Below are positions 1 through 6,694 of a stretch of DNA of 8,178 bases, piece after piece. Made by a program: the position numbers and the translations under genes. The notes below the pieces were generated by a model. The model was given only the letters and a program-made list of their open reading frames with translations. It searched no databases and was not told the origin of the DNA. Source of the stretch: Kmv42 sp040757455 (GTDB lineage Bacteria > Nitrospirota > Thermodesulfovibrionia > Thermodesulfovibrionales > SM23-35). Numbering within the stretch: the first letter of the stretch is position 1; each line of letters begins with the position of its first letter. The DNA is taken from positions 1 to 8,178 of the forward strand of contig JBFLXE010000120.1 in the NCBI GenBank assembly GCA_040757455.1. Direction: 5' to 3'.

Positions 1-273
1 TTCATCAGGGGTCTTCAGATAAAAGCCCTTCTTCCAACCGACTCCAACCTCAACCTTTTTCTTTGATTCTTCTGCAACTTTCTTTTCAGTTTCAGCAGTC
101 TTAGTCTCGGTCGCGGTCTGCCTTTTTTCTAATCCTTCTATTTTCTTCTGAAGCTTCTCTATCTCGCCTTTAAGCTCCTCTATTGTTGGGTCTCCTGCTA
201 TAGCAGGAACGGCTAAGCATAAAGACAAAACCATCGCTAAAAGTACATTTGTTAAGGCTTTGCTAAAATTCAT
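1..273 (-). CDS. Phosphate-selective porin (OprO/OprP-like), N-terminal part
   Basis: Outer-membrane beta-barrel porin; only the first 91 codons lie in the window and the gene continues past the left edge. The start ATG (273-271) follows a strong ribosome-binding site (AAAGGGGG, complement of 280-287) at about 6 nt. Residues 1-26 form a signal peptide: basic start, hydrophobic core, and an Ala-Ile-Ala cleavage site before GDPTIEEL. Residues about 29-70 are a Lys/Glu-rich heptad segment, as seen in the periplasmic N-terminal coiled coil of many OprO/P-type porins. Then comes VGVGWKKGFYLKTPDE, which resembles the first barrel strand of that family. Substrate cannot be told: the family includes phosphate, pyrophosphate and general anion porins. 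The gene is divergent from the two-component operon, and a sigma-54-like promoter lies upstream (419-434). I am confident of an exported coiled-coil porin, less so of the exact family. Confidence 0.72.
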   Translation of the reverse strand, partial: MNFSKALTNVLLAMVLSLCLAVPAIAGDPTIEELKGEIEKLQKKIEGLEKRQTATETKTAETEKKVAEESKKKVEVGVGWKKGFYLKTPDE

Positions 274-418
274 AATGTACCCCCTTTCTTTTAAAATAAT
301 TAAGGCCGTCTATAACTCTCTTAAACTTCCATAATTCTTCCCCCCTTCTCTGTTTTAAAATTCAAGGATCGCGACACTAAGACTGACGTATTAAAAAACC
401 ATAGTCATTAAATCCAAA

Positions 419-434
419 GGCAATAAACATGCCA
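419..434 (-). promoter_or_regulatory. Candidate sigma-54 (-24/-12) promoter for the porin gene
   Basis: On the minus strand the sequence reads TGGCAT-GTTTA-TTGCC. The invariant GG and GC dinucleotides are exactly 12 bp apart, and a T precedes TGGCAT, as in the sigma-54 consensus YTGGCACG-N4-TTGCW. Deviations are T for C at the end of the -24 box and a final C for W. The predicted start is near 408, giving a leader of about 135 nt before the porin ATG. Sigma-54 promoters need an activator ATPase; a gene for one lies close by at 2292-3689. Confidence 0.6.
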
Positions 435-558
435 ATTTGATACCTACCCGAATTAAGATAAACTATTCTCTGAAAACGCTTCTCTGGCATCGTTTTTGTG
501 CACGGCGACTCGCAGCGGAAAGAAGAAGTCCCTACGAGTGGAGATGACAGTAGAATAT

Positions 559-615
559 CTTCTATGCCATTTTGGGACATTACTGTAACTATATTGTCCC
601 AAAATGGCATAGAAG
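559..615. repeat. Perfect 21-bp inverted repeat with 15-nt spacer
   Basis: Arms 559-579 and 595-615 are perfectly complementary over 21 bp. Each contains TGCCATTTTGGGACA or its reverse complement, and the spacer is 580-594. The repeat ends 15 bp before the kinase ATG and lies between two divergent transcription units. No T-run follows on either strand, so it does not look like an intrinsic terminator. It could be a paired binding site for the neighbouring sigma-54 activator, an mRNA hairpin in the kinase leader, or a tiny mobile-repeat remnant. The rest of the 274-630 gap holds the porin promoter and leader; I see no convincing gene in it. Confidence 0.85.
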
Positions 616-630
616 TGGTAGAATAGTTTT

Positions 631-2295
631 ATGTCATGGTTTATTTATCATAATATCGAAGAGGCATCAATAGCAGGTGTCTGTTTTATCATCGCCTTAA
701 GGTTTTTCTTTTTTTATCGTGATAAAGATTCCTTAACAACCGCAGAAAATAGAGGCAGGCTATATTTTGTTACAGCAGGATTTTCATTTTTAGGAATAAG
801 CAGTGCTTTTCATGCAGCCATTCACATATTAGATCTGCCTTATAATTTACTGTTCCAGACAATTCTTGGATATTCATTCGGTTTCCTTATGCTCATCCTC
901 GCGATAACTATGCAAATTCCGGAGAAGAAAAAATATCTTATATTGTTTTATTTGCTTCTTTTAACTTTTTTAATCCCCGATGTTTATAAATCTTTTCCTG
1001 ATTTTAAAATGTTCAGACCATTAGCATGGTTAGTTACCTCTTATTTTTCCGGGATACTCTGCGTAACGTATATACTCGCATTTCAGAATATGCGCTTAAG
1101 ATCCTATTTGTATGCGGCTATTTCCCATCTTTTTATATGCATAGCAGGGATACTATTATTTTTTCCCGATGCTATGGGATCACAGCCATGGCTCTATGGG
1201 CATTTACTACGTCCTATTGGTTTTATCTTGCTTCTGCCCGTATTGGATAAAAAACACTATATTTTTTTCAAGGCCAGCATCCTTTATAAGGCATTGTTGA
1301 CTTTTGCGATGCTTTCCGGGATTCCTATCTTGTTGTTTGGCATCATTATCTTATACCATGGGATTGAGACGCCAAATAGTGTTCTCGGCAGCCGTCTTCT
1401 GATATTTTTTTTCCTGTTTATGACTCTTGCGATCTCTCTAATATCCGGAAATATTATGACCTTTAAATTAGTGAAACCCATTCTCAGGCTCAAAAAAGAA
1501 GTTGACATCCTCCCGAAGAAAGATTTAGGTTATCGAATAAATGCTCCTTCAGATGATGAAGTCGGAGAACTTGCTAAGTCTTTCAACTCCATGATCTCGG
1601 AACTCGAGGACAAAATGAGAGAGCAGGTCAGGCTGAGCCGCCTTGCCACCACCGGGGAGTTATCAGCCAAATTAGCACATGAAATAAAAAATCCCTTAAA
1701 TGCCATACAAGGAGCAGCTTCCTATATCAGCAAAAACTTCGAAGGAGCTCTGATTTCAGAATTTACTAAAATTATTACAGAAGAAGTATCAAGAATTAAT
1801 GGACTCATCATAAACCTGCTTACTTTTGCAAAACCTACCATACCTCAAATGTCTTATTTTGATATGAATGGTATAATTAAGGGGACTATTGAGCTTGTCA
1901 CAAAAATGTATAGTAATAAAGGTGTGAGGCTTGATACCTCTCTTGACACGTCTATCCCTGAGATTCTAGTCGATCAACACCTGATAAGACAGGTATTGCT
2001 TAATCTTCTCATTAATGCTCTGGATGCCACGGAAAAGGGTGGGAGAGTGAGAGTGAGCGCGGAGGCTGTTGATGGCAATATAAAGGTTTGTGTAGTTGAT
2101 TCAGGGAAAGGAATCAAAGAAGAAGATATCAATCAGATATTTGATCCCTTTTTTACAAAAAAGACAGACGGAACCGGTTTAGGGCTTTCAATTGCTGAAA
2201 ATATACTGAAGGAACATGGCGGTAAGATAGCCGTCGAAAGCTTTGAAAACAAAGGCAGCACTTTCTGTTTTTTTCTGCCGATTAAAAGGATATGA
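631..2295 (+). CDS. Polytopic membrane sensor histidine kinase (HAMP, HisKA, HATPase)
   Basis: Sensor kinase of a two-component system, 554 aa, inner membrane. Residues 1-206 hold about seven hydrophobic segments (roughly 12-28, 45-62, 74-94, 101-117, 131-151, 158-178, 187-206) with short loops and no large periplasmic domain. Two more segments (220-242, 253-275) lead into a HAMP linker at about 276-328. The dimerisation box is AKLAHEIKNPLNAI with phospho-acceptor His350. The ATPase domain shows an N box (Asn458, Asn462), the G1 box DSGKGI (Asp490) and the G2 box GTGLGL (514-519). No PAS or GAF domain is visible, so the signal is probably sensed in or near the membrane. The stop overlaps the next gene's start (ATGA, 2292-2295), indicating translational coupling. 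The ribosome-binding site is weak (GGTAG near 617-621). The catalytic core is of the NtrB/AtoS/ZraS type; the signal is unknown. Confidence 0.93.
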   Translation: MSWFIYHNIEEASIAGVCFIIALRFFFFYRDKDSLTTAENRGRLYFVTAGFSFLGISSAFHAAIHILDLPYNLLFQTILGYSFGFLMLILAITMQIPEKKKYLILFYLLLLTFLIPDVYKSFPDFKMFRPLAWLVTSYFSGILCVTYILAFQNMRLRSYLYAAISHLFICIAGILLFFPDAMGSQPWLYGHLLRPIGFILLLPVLDKKHYIFFKASILYKALLTFAMLSGIPILLFGIIILYHGIETPNSVLGSRLLIFFFLFMTLAISLISGNIMTFKLVKPILRLKKEVDILPKKDLGYRINAPSDDEVGELAKSFNSMISELEDKMREQVRLSRLATTGELSAKLAHEIKNPLNAIQGAASYISKNFEGALISEFTKIITEEVSRINGLIINLLTFAKPTIPQMSYFDMNGIIKGTIELVTKMYSNKGVRLDTSLDTSIPEILVDQHLIRQVLLNLLINALDATEKGGRVRVSAEAVDGNIKVCVVDSGKGIKEEDINQIFDPFFTKKTDGTGLGLSIAENILKEHGGKIAVESFENKGSTFCFFLPIKRI

Positions 2296-3689
2296 AAAAG
2301 AGCATTCTTATAATTGATGACGAGGTAAACACACTTAAGGTGCTTGCAGCGACATTAAAGGAAGATTATGACATCGAGACAGTAACAAGTGTGGGAGAAG
2401 CACTTGTGGAATTAAACTATAGATGTTTTGATCTTATATTATGTGATTATAAACTTCCTGATATGGATGGTATACACGTTCTTGAACAGATCAAGAAAGA
2501 AAATAAAAATAAGAATATACCGTTTGTAATGTTTACAGCTTACGGGACAATAGAACGTGCCGTTGAGGCAATGAGAAAAGGTGCTTATACGTATCTCACA
2601 AAGCCTGTAAATTCTCATGTCCTTCTTTCTGTGATAAAAGAGGCTTTATCTCATGATGATAAATTTGCGGGTGGCCAATATTCAATAGAAGGTTTTGGCA
2701 TTGATAGCCAATTGCTCAATATTGTGGGTAAGTCAAAAGCAATGAAGGAGATATTTTCGCTAATAAGTCGTGTGGGCAGGACCGATGCTAATGTCTTAAT
2801 TACCGGGGAGACCGGGACAGGAAAGGAACTTGTTGCAAAGGCACTACATTTCAGCTCCTTGAGGGCTTCTAAACCATTTGTCACGGTTGACTGCACCACG
2901 ATACCCTCTAACCTCCTGGAAAGCGAACTTTTTGGATATGATAAAGGTGCTTTTACCAGCGCTGATTCTAGCAAGATAGGGTTCATAGAGATAGCAGATG
3001 GCGGAACTATATTCTTCGATGAAATAGGAGATTTAGACATTTCGCTTCAGAAGAAGTTGCTAAGATTTATTCAAGAAAAGGAGTTTAATAGGCTTGGTGG
3101 AAAAAAGAAGATCAAGCTTGACGCAAGAATTGTTTCAGCGACAAACAGGGATATAGAAGATGCTTTAAAAAGTGGGGCCATGAGGTCGGATCTTTTTTAT
3201 CGCTTAAATGTTATCTCGATTTCGATCCCGACATTAAGAGCCCGGAGGGAAGACATTATACTTCTTTCGAACCACTTTTTGAATATTTTTAACAAAAAAT
3301 TAGAGAAAAATATAATTGGTTTTGATTCAGAAGTAACCAGAATATTTATGCAATACGATTGGCCTGGAAACGTTAGAGAATTGGAAAATTGTATCGAAAG
3401 GGCTGTTATATTGTGTAATGGTAATTTAATTAATACCGGGGTCCTCCCACGTAATCTGTTGGAGTTTTCGGAGAAAGAACGGGATGAACGTATCGATATT
3501 GAAGGGTTAAGTCTTCAAGAGATTGAACGGCGTATTGTTTTATCTGCAATGGAAAATGCCTCATGGAACAAGTCTAAAGCAGCGGAGATTCTCGGGATCA
3601 GCAGAAAACAACTCCTGACAAAACTAAAAAAAATCTCTTTTAAGGATAATAGGAGAGAGATGGCTGGGAAGAACTGGACAGAGACATAA
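2292..3689 (+). CDS. NtrC-family sigma-54-dependent response regulator
   Basis: Transcription activator of 465 aa with three domains. The receiver (about 4-118) has the acidic pair Asp9-Asp10, phospho-acceptor Asp52 (CDYKLPDMDG), Thr82 and Lys104. The AAA+ activator domain (about 143-375) has Walker A GETGTGKE (172-179), the sigma-54 contact loop GAFTSA (219-224; the common form is GAFTGA, and this variant is seen in functional relatives), Walker B TIFFDEIG (239-246), an arginine-finger region RSDLFYRLNV and sensor II WPGNVREL (357-364). The C-terminal Fis-type helix-turn-helix (about 405-447) contains NKSKAAEILGISRKQL. The start overlaps the kinase stop by 4 nt, so the pair is co-translated. 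All key residues are present, so it should be functional. Targets are not given by homology; two sigma-54-like promoters in this window (porin, sodC) are candidates. Confidence 0.95.
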   Translation: MKKSILIIDDEVNTLKVLAATLKEDYDIETVTSVGEALVELNYRCFDLILCDYKLPDMDGIHVLEQIKKENKNKNIPFVMFTAYGTIERAVEAMRKGAYTYLTKPVNSHVLLSVIKEALSHDDKFAGGQYSIEGFGIDSQLLNIVGKSKAMKEIFSLISRVGRTDANVLITGETGTGKELVAKALHFSSLRASKPFVTVDCTTIPSNLLESELFGYDKGAFTSADSSKIGFIEIADGGTIFFDEIGDLDISLQKKLLRFIQEKEFNRLGGKKKIKLDARIVSATNRDIEDALKSGAMRSDLFYRLNVISISIPTLRARREDIILLSNHFLNIFNKKLEKNIIGFDSEVTRIFMQYDWPGNVRELENCIERAVILCNGNLINTGVLPRNLLEFSEKERDERIDIEGLSLQEIERRIVLSAMENASWNKSKAAEILGISRKQLLTKLKKISFKDNRREMAGKNWTET

Positions 3690-3739
3690 GTGATAAAGCT
3701 GCTCTAAAATAGAAATTGAAATCCAAAATCAAAAATCAG

Positions 3740-4194
3740 ATGGAAAAGGGAATCTTATTAACTCTGCATGTCATCATATCTATCCTGTTTTTAAATTCCC
3801 TCTTTCTTCTCCCTGTTGAAGTATCAGCCCTTGCTAAAGCTGATAAAGTCGTCGTTATCAAAAGCAAGAGAATTTTAATGCTCTTGAGAGATGGGGAGAT
3901 GTTGAAGACCTATAAGATTGCTTTGGGAAAACAACCGACGGGTCATAAGATTTTTGCGGGAGATAAAAGGACTCCCGAGGGAAATTATATTTTAGACAGG
4001 CGAAACATGGAAAGCAGATTTCATTTATCAATTCATATATCCTATCCAAATGAATCAGATATTTTTAATGCTAAAAAACTCGGCGTTTCTCCTGGGGGGA
4101 TATCATGATTCATGGTTTGCCAGTAAAGTTAGAGAGCATCGGAAAATTTCATGGAGAAACAAATAGGGACAGCGACCCTTTAAAAGGGATATGA
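3740..4194 (+). pseudogene. L,D-transpeptidase (YkuD/ErfK type), frameshifted and truncated
   Basis: Remnant of a periplasmic L,D-transpeptidase-like enzyme, a family that cross-links peptidoglycan or attaches proteins to it. From ATG 3740 the product has a hydrophobic export segment (LLTLHVIISILFLNSLFLL), then typical YkuD sequence: VVVIKSKRILMLLRDGE, TPEGNYILD, SRFHLSIHISYPN and LGVSPGG. At the six-G run 4094-4099 the frame is lost and a stop follows at 4106-4108. In the -1 frame the expected continuation DIMIHGLPVKLESIGKFHGE is plainly readable. The homology ends near 4158, before the catalytic His/Cys segment (DGCIAV-like in relatives), and a REP-like palindrome follows; that frame stops at 4192-4194. 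An upstream TTG (3716) could extend the start, but ATG 3740 directly precedes the hydrophobic segment. Even if the frameshift were a sequencing error, the active-site cysteine is missing. Confidence 0.82.
4165..4188. repeat. REP-like palindromic element
   Basis: Two overlapping palindromes are present. AGGG (4165-4168) pairs with CCCT (4176-4179) across ACAGCGA, and CCCTTT-A-AAAGGG (4176-4188) is a perfect 13-nt palindrome with one central base. The block AGGGACAGCGACCCTTT recalls dispersed REP-type repeats in intergenic DNA of many Gram-negative genomes; this is from memory and not checked by search. It sits exactly where the L,D-transpeptidase homology ends. The remaining gap to 4286 contains nothing I can identify. 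Confidence 0.45.
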
Positions 4195-4286
4195 ATTTGA
4201 CGCCTATCAACCCATACTGACGCGGAATAAACGCTGTCTGTTTTGCTGTTTGGTGGCGCTCTGATATGTGAGGTATTAAGATTTTC

Positions 4287-4511
4287 CTATTGTCTGACGG
4301 GGCGTTCTTGTCTCACGTTGTCAATATTACAGTATTCAAAGTATTTACATTTCTTCACAGGAGAAAGATAGATGTCACGCTTACTGCATATACCTGCTTC
4401 TCCTCTTGCAGTCCCGTAGGCTGAACTTAAGGCATTCAATCCGGGAAAGACTTTTTCAAGCCATGCAGGATCATTATTAAAATATCTGCACTCCCTGCAG
4501 GTAAAGACCAT
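4287..4511 (-). CDS. Small cysteine-rich protein downstream of the transporter
   Basis: A 74-aa protein of unknown function, probably cytoplasmic: no signal peptide or membrane segment. It has a Cys-x2-Cys pair at the N terminus (Cys5, Cys8 in TCRECRYF), then Cys42 (GICSKRD) and Cys55 (KKCKYFEYC, with Cys61 behind). Four such cysteines suggest a small zinc or iron-sulfur knuckle. The PAWLEKVFPGLNALSSAYG stretch and the GEAGIC turn look like conserved sequence rather than a chance frame. The ATG (4511-4509) lies 8 bp after the transporter stop on the same strand, so the two are almost certainly one transcription unit. No clear ribosome-binding site precedes it, which fits translational coupling. 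I recall similar short 'CxxC...C...C' hypothetical proteins in related bacteria but cannot name a family. Confidence 0.7.
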   Translation of the reverse strand: MVFTCRECRYFNNDPAWLEKVFPGLNALSSAYGTARGEAGICSKRDIYLSPVKKCKYFEYCNIDNVRQERPVRQ

Positions 4512-4519
4512 ATCGAAAT

Positions 4520-5878
4520 CTATTGAGCGGTCTTGCTTATCCAGAAATCACCCAGTACCAGAACAGAGAGAATAAATCCTAATGTTGCATTAACTATAAC
4601 TCCGATGGTAAATGCCCAGAAAGGCCTCTTACCCGCGGATGCCAGTTCTCTGAACCGTGTTGTAAGTCCTATACTCAAAAAACAGAATATAAAGGCCCAT
4701 GACCGTAAGCTCTTAATCGGTTTTATAAGCTCAGGAGTAACGATGTTTTTATAGTCGGCTTGCGAATAGCCTGAAGCGATGACTGTTATAACAACAGAAG
4801 CTACAAAAAAACCAAGGACAAATTTTGGGAATCTCCACCATATCTCAGCGGCACTCGGTTTTTCTCCGCGTTCTTCTTTTTCCCATTTTAAACACGCAAT
4901 AAGAGCAAAAATGAATGACCAAATGCCAAGCCAAATATCCCTGCCTATAACCTTCATAAGGGTAAAGGCCCTGACGGCAGGCTCCTCATTGCCAACCATC
5001 TTTCCGTACGCAACGGCTGCAGCAAAACCTGCCGCATCCGCAAATTCGGATGACCCTACCCATGCACCCACAGGGGCAGGGTGCAGGCCGAGGAATTTAG
5101 ATATATATGGGATAAAAAAGATCATGATAATTGCCCAGATCGTCACGAGCGTTATCGTAATCGATATGTCCTCTTTTTTTGCCTTGACTGCACCGCCGAC
5201 CGCAATCGCTGCTGATACTCCGCATATCGCGGCTCCAACGCCAAGTACAGAACTGAACCGTTTATCGAGACCGAACAATTTCGTCCCGACAAAATAGATG
5301 GTAAGGCAAGTGACAACAGAGATGACCGTGGCCTGCAAAAGAGCGACATGACCGGCCCAGAGGATAAGAGTAAAAGGAAGAGTTGCGCCGAGCAGTACTA
5401 TGCCTGTCTTGATGTAATATTCAACCCTAAATCCCGCGTCCAGCCATTTGGGTACACGCAGACTGTTTGAGATAAAAAGGCCGAGTATCAATGCGACAAG
5501 AGGAGGTTCGAATCCGTTATCGGAAAGGGGCTTGTACTCGCCGATGATGAACGTAACGATTGAGAGAATATAAAGAAAGATAAACGAAGGAATATATTGC
5601 GCCTGTTTGAATCCTAATATCTTTGTGCTGATACTGAATATAATCAACCATATGAGGAACTGTGATAAATACCACGCCAGATTTTCTGCGAAATGCGCTG
5701 AAAGTTTTCCGAAATCAGTCCATTTCGGAGGAAGAACGCTGAGCTGCTTGAGAAGAGGATTACCCGTGTAGAAAAAAACTATGGCTACAATGACAATTCC
5801 GAGCCCGAGATATATCGCCCACCAGTCTTCTTTTAGATAGAGCTCGTTCCATCCCATAGGCTTCTTTACCTCTTCCAT
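4520..5878 (-). CDS. YeiH/UPF0324-family putative sulfate exporter, inner membrane
   Basis: Polytopic membrane protein of 452 aa, of the family annotated as putative sulfate exporters (YeiH, UPF0324). Family-like stretches are LVALILGLFISNSLRVP (about 127-143), YIKTGIVLLGA (155-165), the glycine/alanine-rich VLGVGAAICGVSAAIAV (211-227) with AVKAKKEDIS after it, and EFADAAGFAAAVAYG. About ten or more hydrophobic segments are visible. It is longer than E. coli YeiH (about 350 aa): there are two extra N-terminal hydrophobic segments and a cytoplasmic-looking linker with KWEKEERGEKP before the last helices. The start is ATG 5878-5876, because AGGAGG (5885-5890) lies 6 nt upstream; an in-frame start at 5983 would add 35 residues but lies upstream of the likely promoter. 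It probably forms an operon with the small cysteine protein. The transported substrate is unproven for most of this family. Confidence 0.87.
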   Translation of the reverse strand: MEEVKKPMGWNELYLKEDWWAIYLGLGIVIVAIVFFYTGNPLLKQLSVLPPKWTDFGKLSAHFAENLAWYLSQFLIWLIIFSISTKILGFKQAQYIPSFIFLYILSIVTFIIGEYKPLSDNGFEPPLVALILGLFISNSLRVPKWLDAGFRVEYYIKTGIVLLGATLPFTLILWAGHVALLQATVISVVTCLTIYFVGTKLFGLDKRFSSVLGVGAAICGVSAAIAVGGAVKAKKEDISITITLVTIWAIIMIFFIPYISKFLGLHPAPVGAWVGSSEFADAAGFAAAVAYGKMVGNEEPAVRAFTLMKVIGRDIWLGIWSFIFALIACLKWEKEERGEKPSAAEIWWRFPKFVLGFFVASVVITVIASGYSQADYKNIVTPELIKPIKSLRSWAFIFCFLSIGLTTRFRELASAGKRPFWAFTIGVIVNATLGFILSVLVLGDFWISKTAQ

Positions 5879-5886
5879 TTTAATCC

Positions 5887-5900
5887 TCCTTTTAAAAGGA
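5887..5900. repeat. 14-bp perfect palindrome over the transporter leader
   Basis: TCCTTTTAAAAGGA is a perfect palindrome that overlaps the Shine-Dalgarno sequence of the transporter gene and lies just after its predicted transcription start. It could be a repressor site or chance AT-rich symmetry. Confidence 0.4.
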
Positions 5901-5915
5901 TTTACAATTGGAAAT

Positions 5916-5944
5916 AGGTTAGCTCTGACAATGATAAAAGTCAA
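5916..5944 (-). promoter_or_regulatory. Candidate sigma-70 promoter for the transporter operon
   Basis: Minus strand: -35 TTGACT (5944-5939), 17-bp spacer, -10 TAACCT (5921-5916). The -35 box and spacing are good, the -10 box is poor (3 of 6). The predicted start near 5909 gives a leader of about 30 nt with the strong AGGAGG site, which supports ATG 5878 as the true start. Confidence 0.45.
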
Positions 5945-6077
5945 TATTTCAGCGGTGTAATGCGGCTTATGTTCTTCCCGCAAAGCATGAAAAACAGAGG
6001 TACAGCCATTTTAAAAAAGCCCTTGTGTCAGTAGTTCTCGCCAGGGACTGAAAGAATGTTTAACTAAGACATTCGGA

Positions 6078-6596
6078 TTATTTCGTCACCACCCCGCATG
6101 CGATGCGAGAGCCTGCTTCTCCGGCGGGATCAGTCTTATAATCATCGGCTTTCTCATGGACTACGAGTGCAGATCCATCCTTGTCGAAGAGACTATTTTG
6201 ACCCCTGGCCAGAGTAACCTGATTGGCGAGTACCTCAAAGGCAAGTCTTCCGTCAGACCCAACATGGATATTAGGCAGATCGCCAGCATGCAGTCCTTTG
6301 GGGTTCATTATTCCATGCTGTTTCCCGAAAGGATTGAAATGTCCGCCGGCTGACGTGAAAGATGGCGGCTCACACGAGCCGACCTCGTGGATATGAAAAG
6401 CGTGGATTCCGGCAGGTATTTTAGTGAGTTTCACCTTAATCAGGACACCGTGGGGAGTCTCAACGAGCGTAGCATTTCCTATCCTCTCACCTTTCGAATT
6501 GATAATCTCTGCCTTCGCTGTGTCTGCGGCCGTTTGCCCGTAGCAGAGGATAACGAATGAAAGCACGATCACAGCTATGCAAAAAATTTTTTTCAC
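6078..6596 (-). CDS. sodC: Periplasmic Cu/Zn superoxide dismutase
   Basis: Converts superoxide to hydrogen peroxide and oxygen outside the cytoplasm. The protein is 172 aa with an N-terminal signal peptide (MKKIFCIAVIVLSFVIL, cleavage probably near residue 20-25). All metal ligands are visible: Cu ligands His68, His70 (HAFHIHEVG), bridging His86 (GGHFNP) and His147 (VVHEKADD); Zn ligands His86, His94, His103 and Asp106 (GLHAGDLP). Cys75 and Cys167 should form the conserved disulfide, and Arg164 (GSRIACGVV) is the active-site arginine. It starts with GTG (6596-6594), 7 nt after a strong AGGAGG (6609-6604). A near-consensus sigma-54 promoter lies about 100 bp upstream (6695-6710), which is unusual for sodC. 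The transporter gene follows 199 bp downstream on the same strand but has its own promoter candidate. The protein should be active. Confidence 0.95.
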   Translation of the reverse strand: MKKIFCIAVIVLSFVILCYGQTAADTAKAEIINSKGERIGNATLVETPHGVLIKVKLTKIPAGIHAFHIHEVGSCEPPSFTSAGGHFNPFGKQHGIMNPKGLHAGDLPNIHVGSDGRLAFEVLANQVTLARGQNSLFDKDGSALVVHEKADDYKTDPAGEAGSRIACGVVTK

Positions 6597-6694
6597 AGTA
6601 GTACCTCCTATTATTGGTATGTCACTCAGAAAGTGGATAAAGGACTTCGAAGACTATGAAACACGACCACCTCTTTTCTCAAGGATGTTAAGTT

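Noticed and set aside
321..348. Mini-ORF Met-Glu-Val-stop after a G-rich Shine-Dalgarno-like stretch in the porin leader
   Set aside because: Only three codons and no attenuator-like structure seen around it; probably chance.
485..500. TGGCAT-N5-TTGTG on the plus strand as a sigma-54 promoter for the kinase operon (a similar TGGCAT-N5-TGGTA lies at 605-620)
   Set aside because: Both have GT instead of the required GC at -12; the second would also start transcription at the ATG itself.
377..610. 77-aa reading frame on the minus strand between the porin and the kinase gene
   Set aside because: It covers both arms of the inverted repeat and the sigma-54-like porin promoter, has no recognisable domain and no ribosome-binding site; most likely a chance frame.
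4094..4100. Programmed -1 frameshift at GGGGGGA in the L,D-transpeptidase gene
   Set aside because: The shifted frame still lacks the catalytic segment, so a functional product is not expected either way.
4779..5297. 172-aa plus-strand frame opposite the transporter gene
   Set aside because: Shadow of the transporter; the minus strand carries the conserved membrane protein with ribosome-binding site.
5879..5983. 35-residue N-terminal extension of the transporter
   Set aside because: The strong AGGAGG at 5885-5890 serves ATG 5878, and the likely promoter lies inside the extension.
6013..6046. Possible terminator after sodC (CCCT...AGGG then six T on the minus strand)
   Set aside because: The stem is only about 4 bp with a 19-nt loop; too weak to call.
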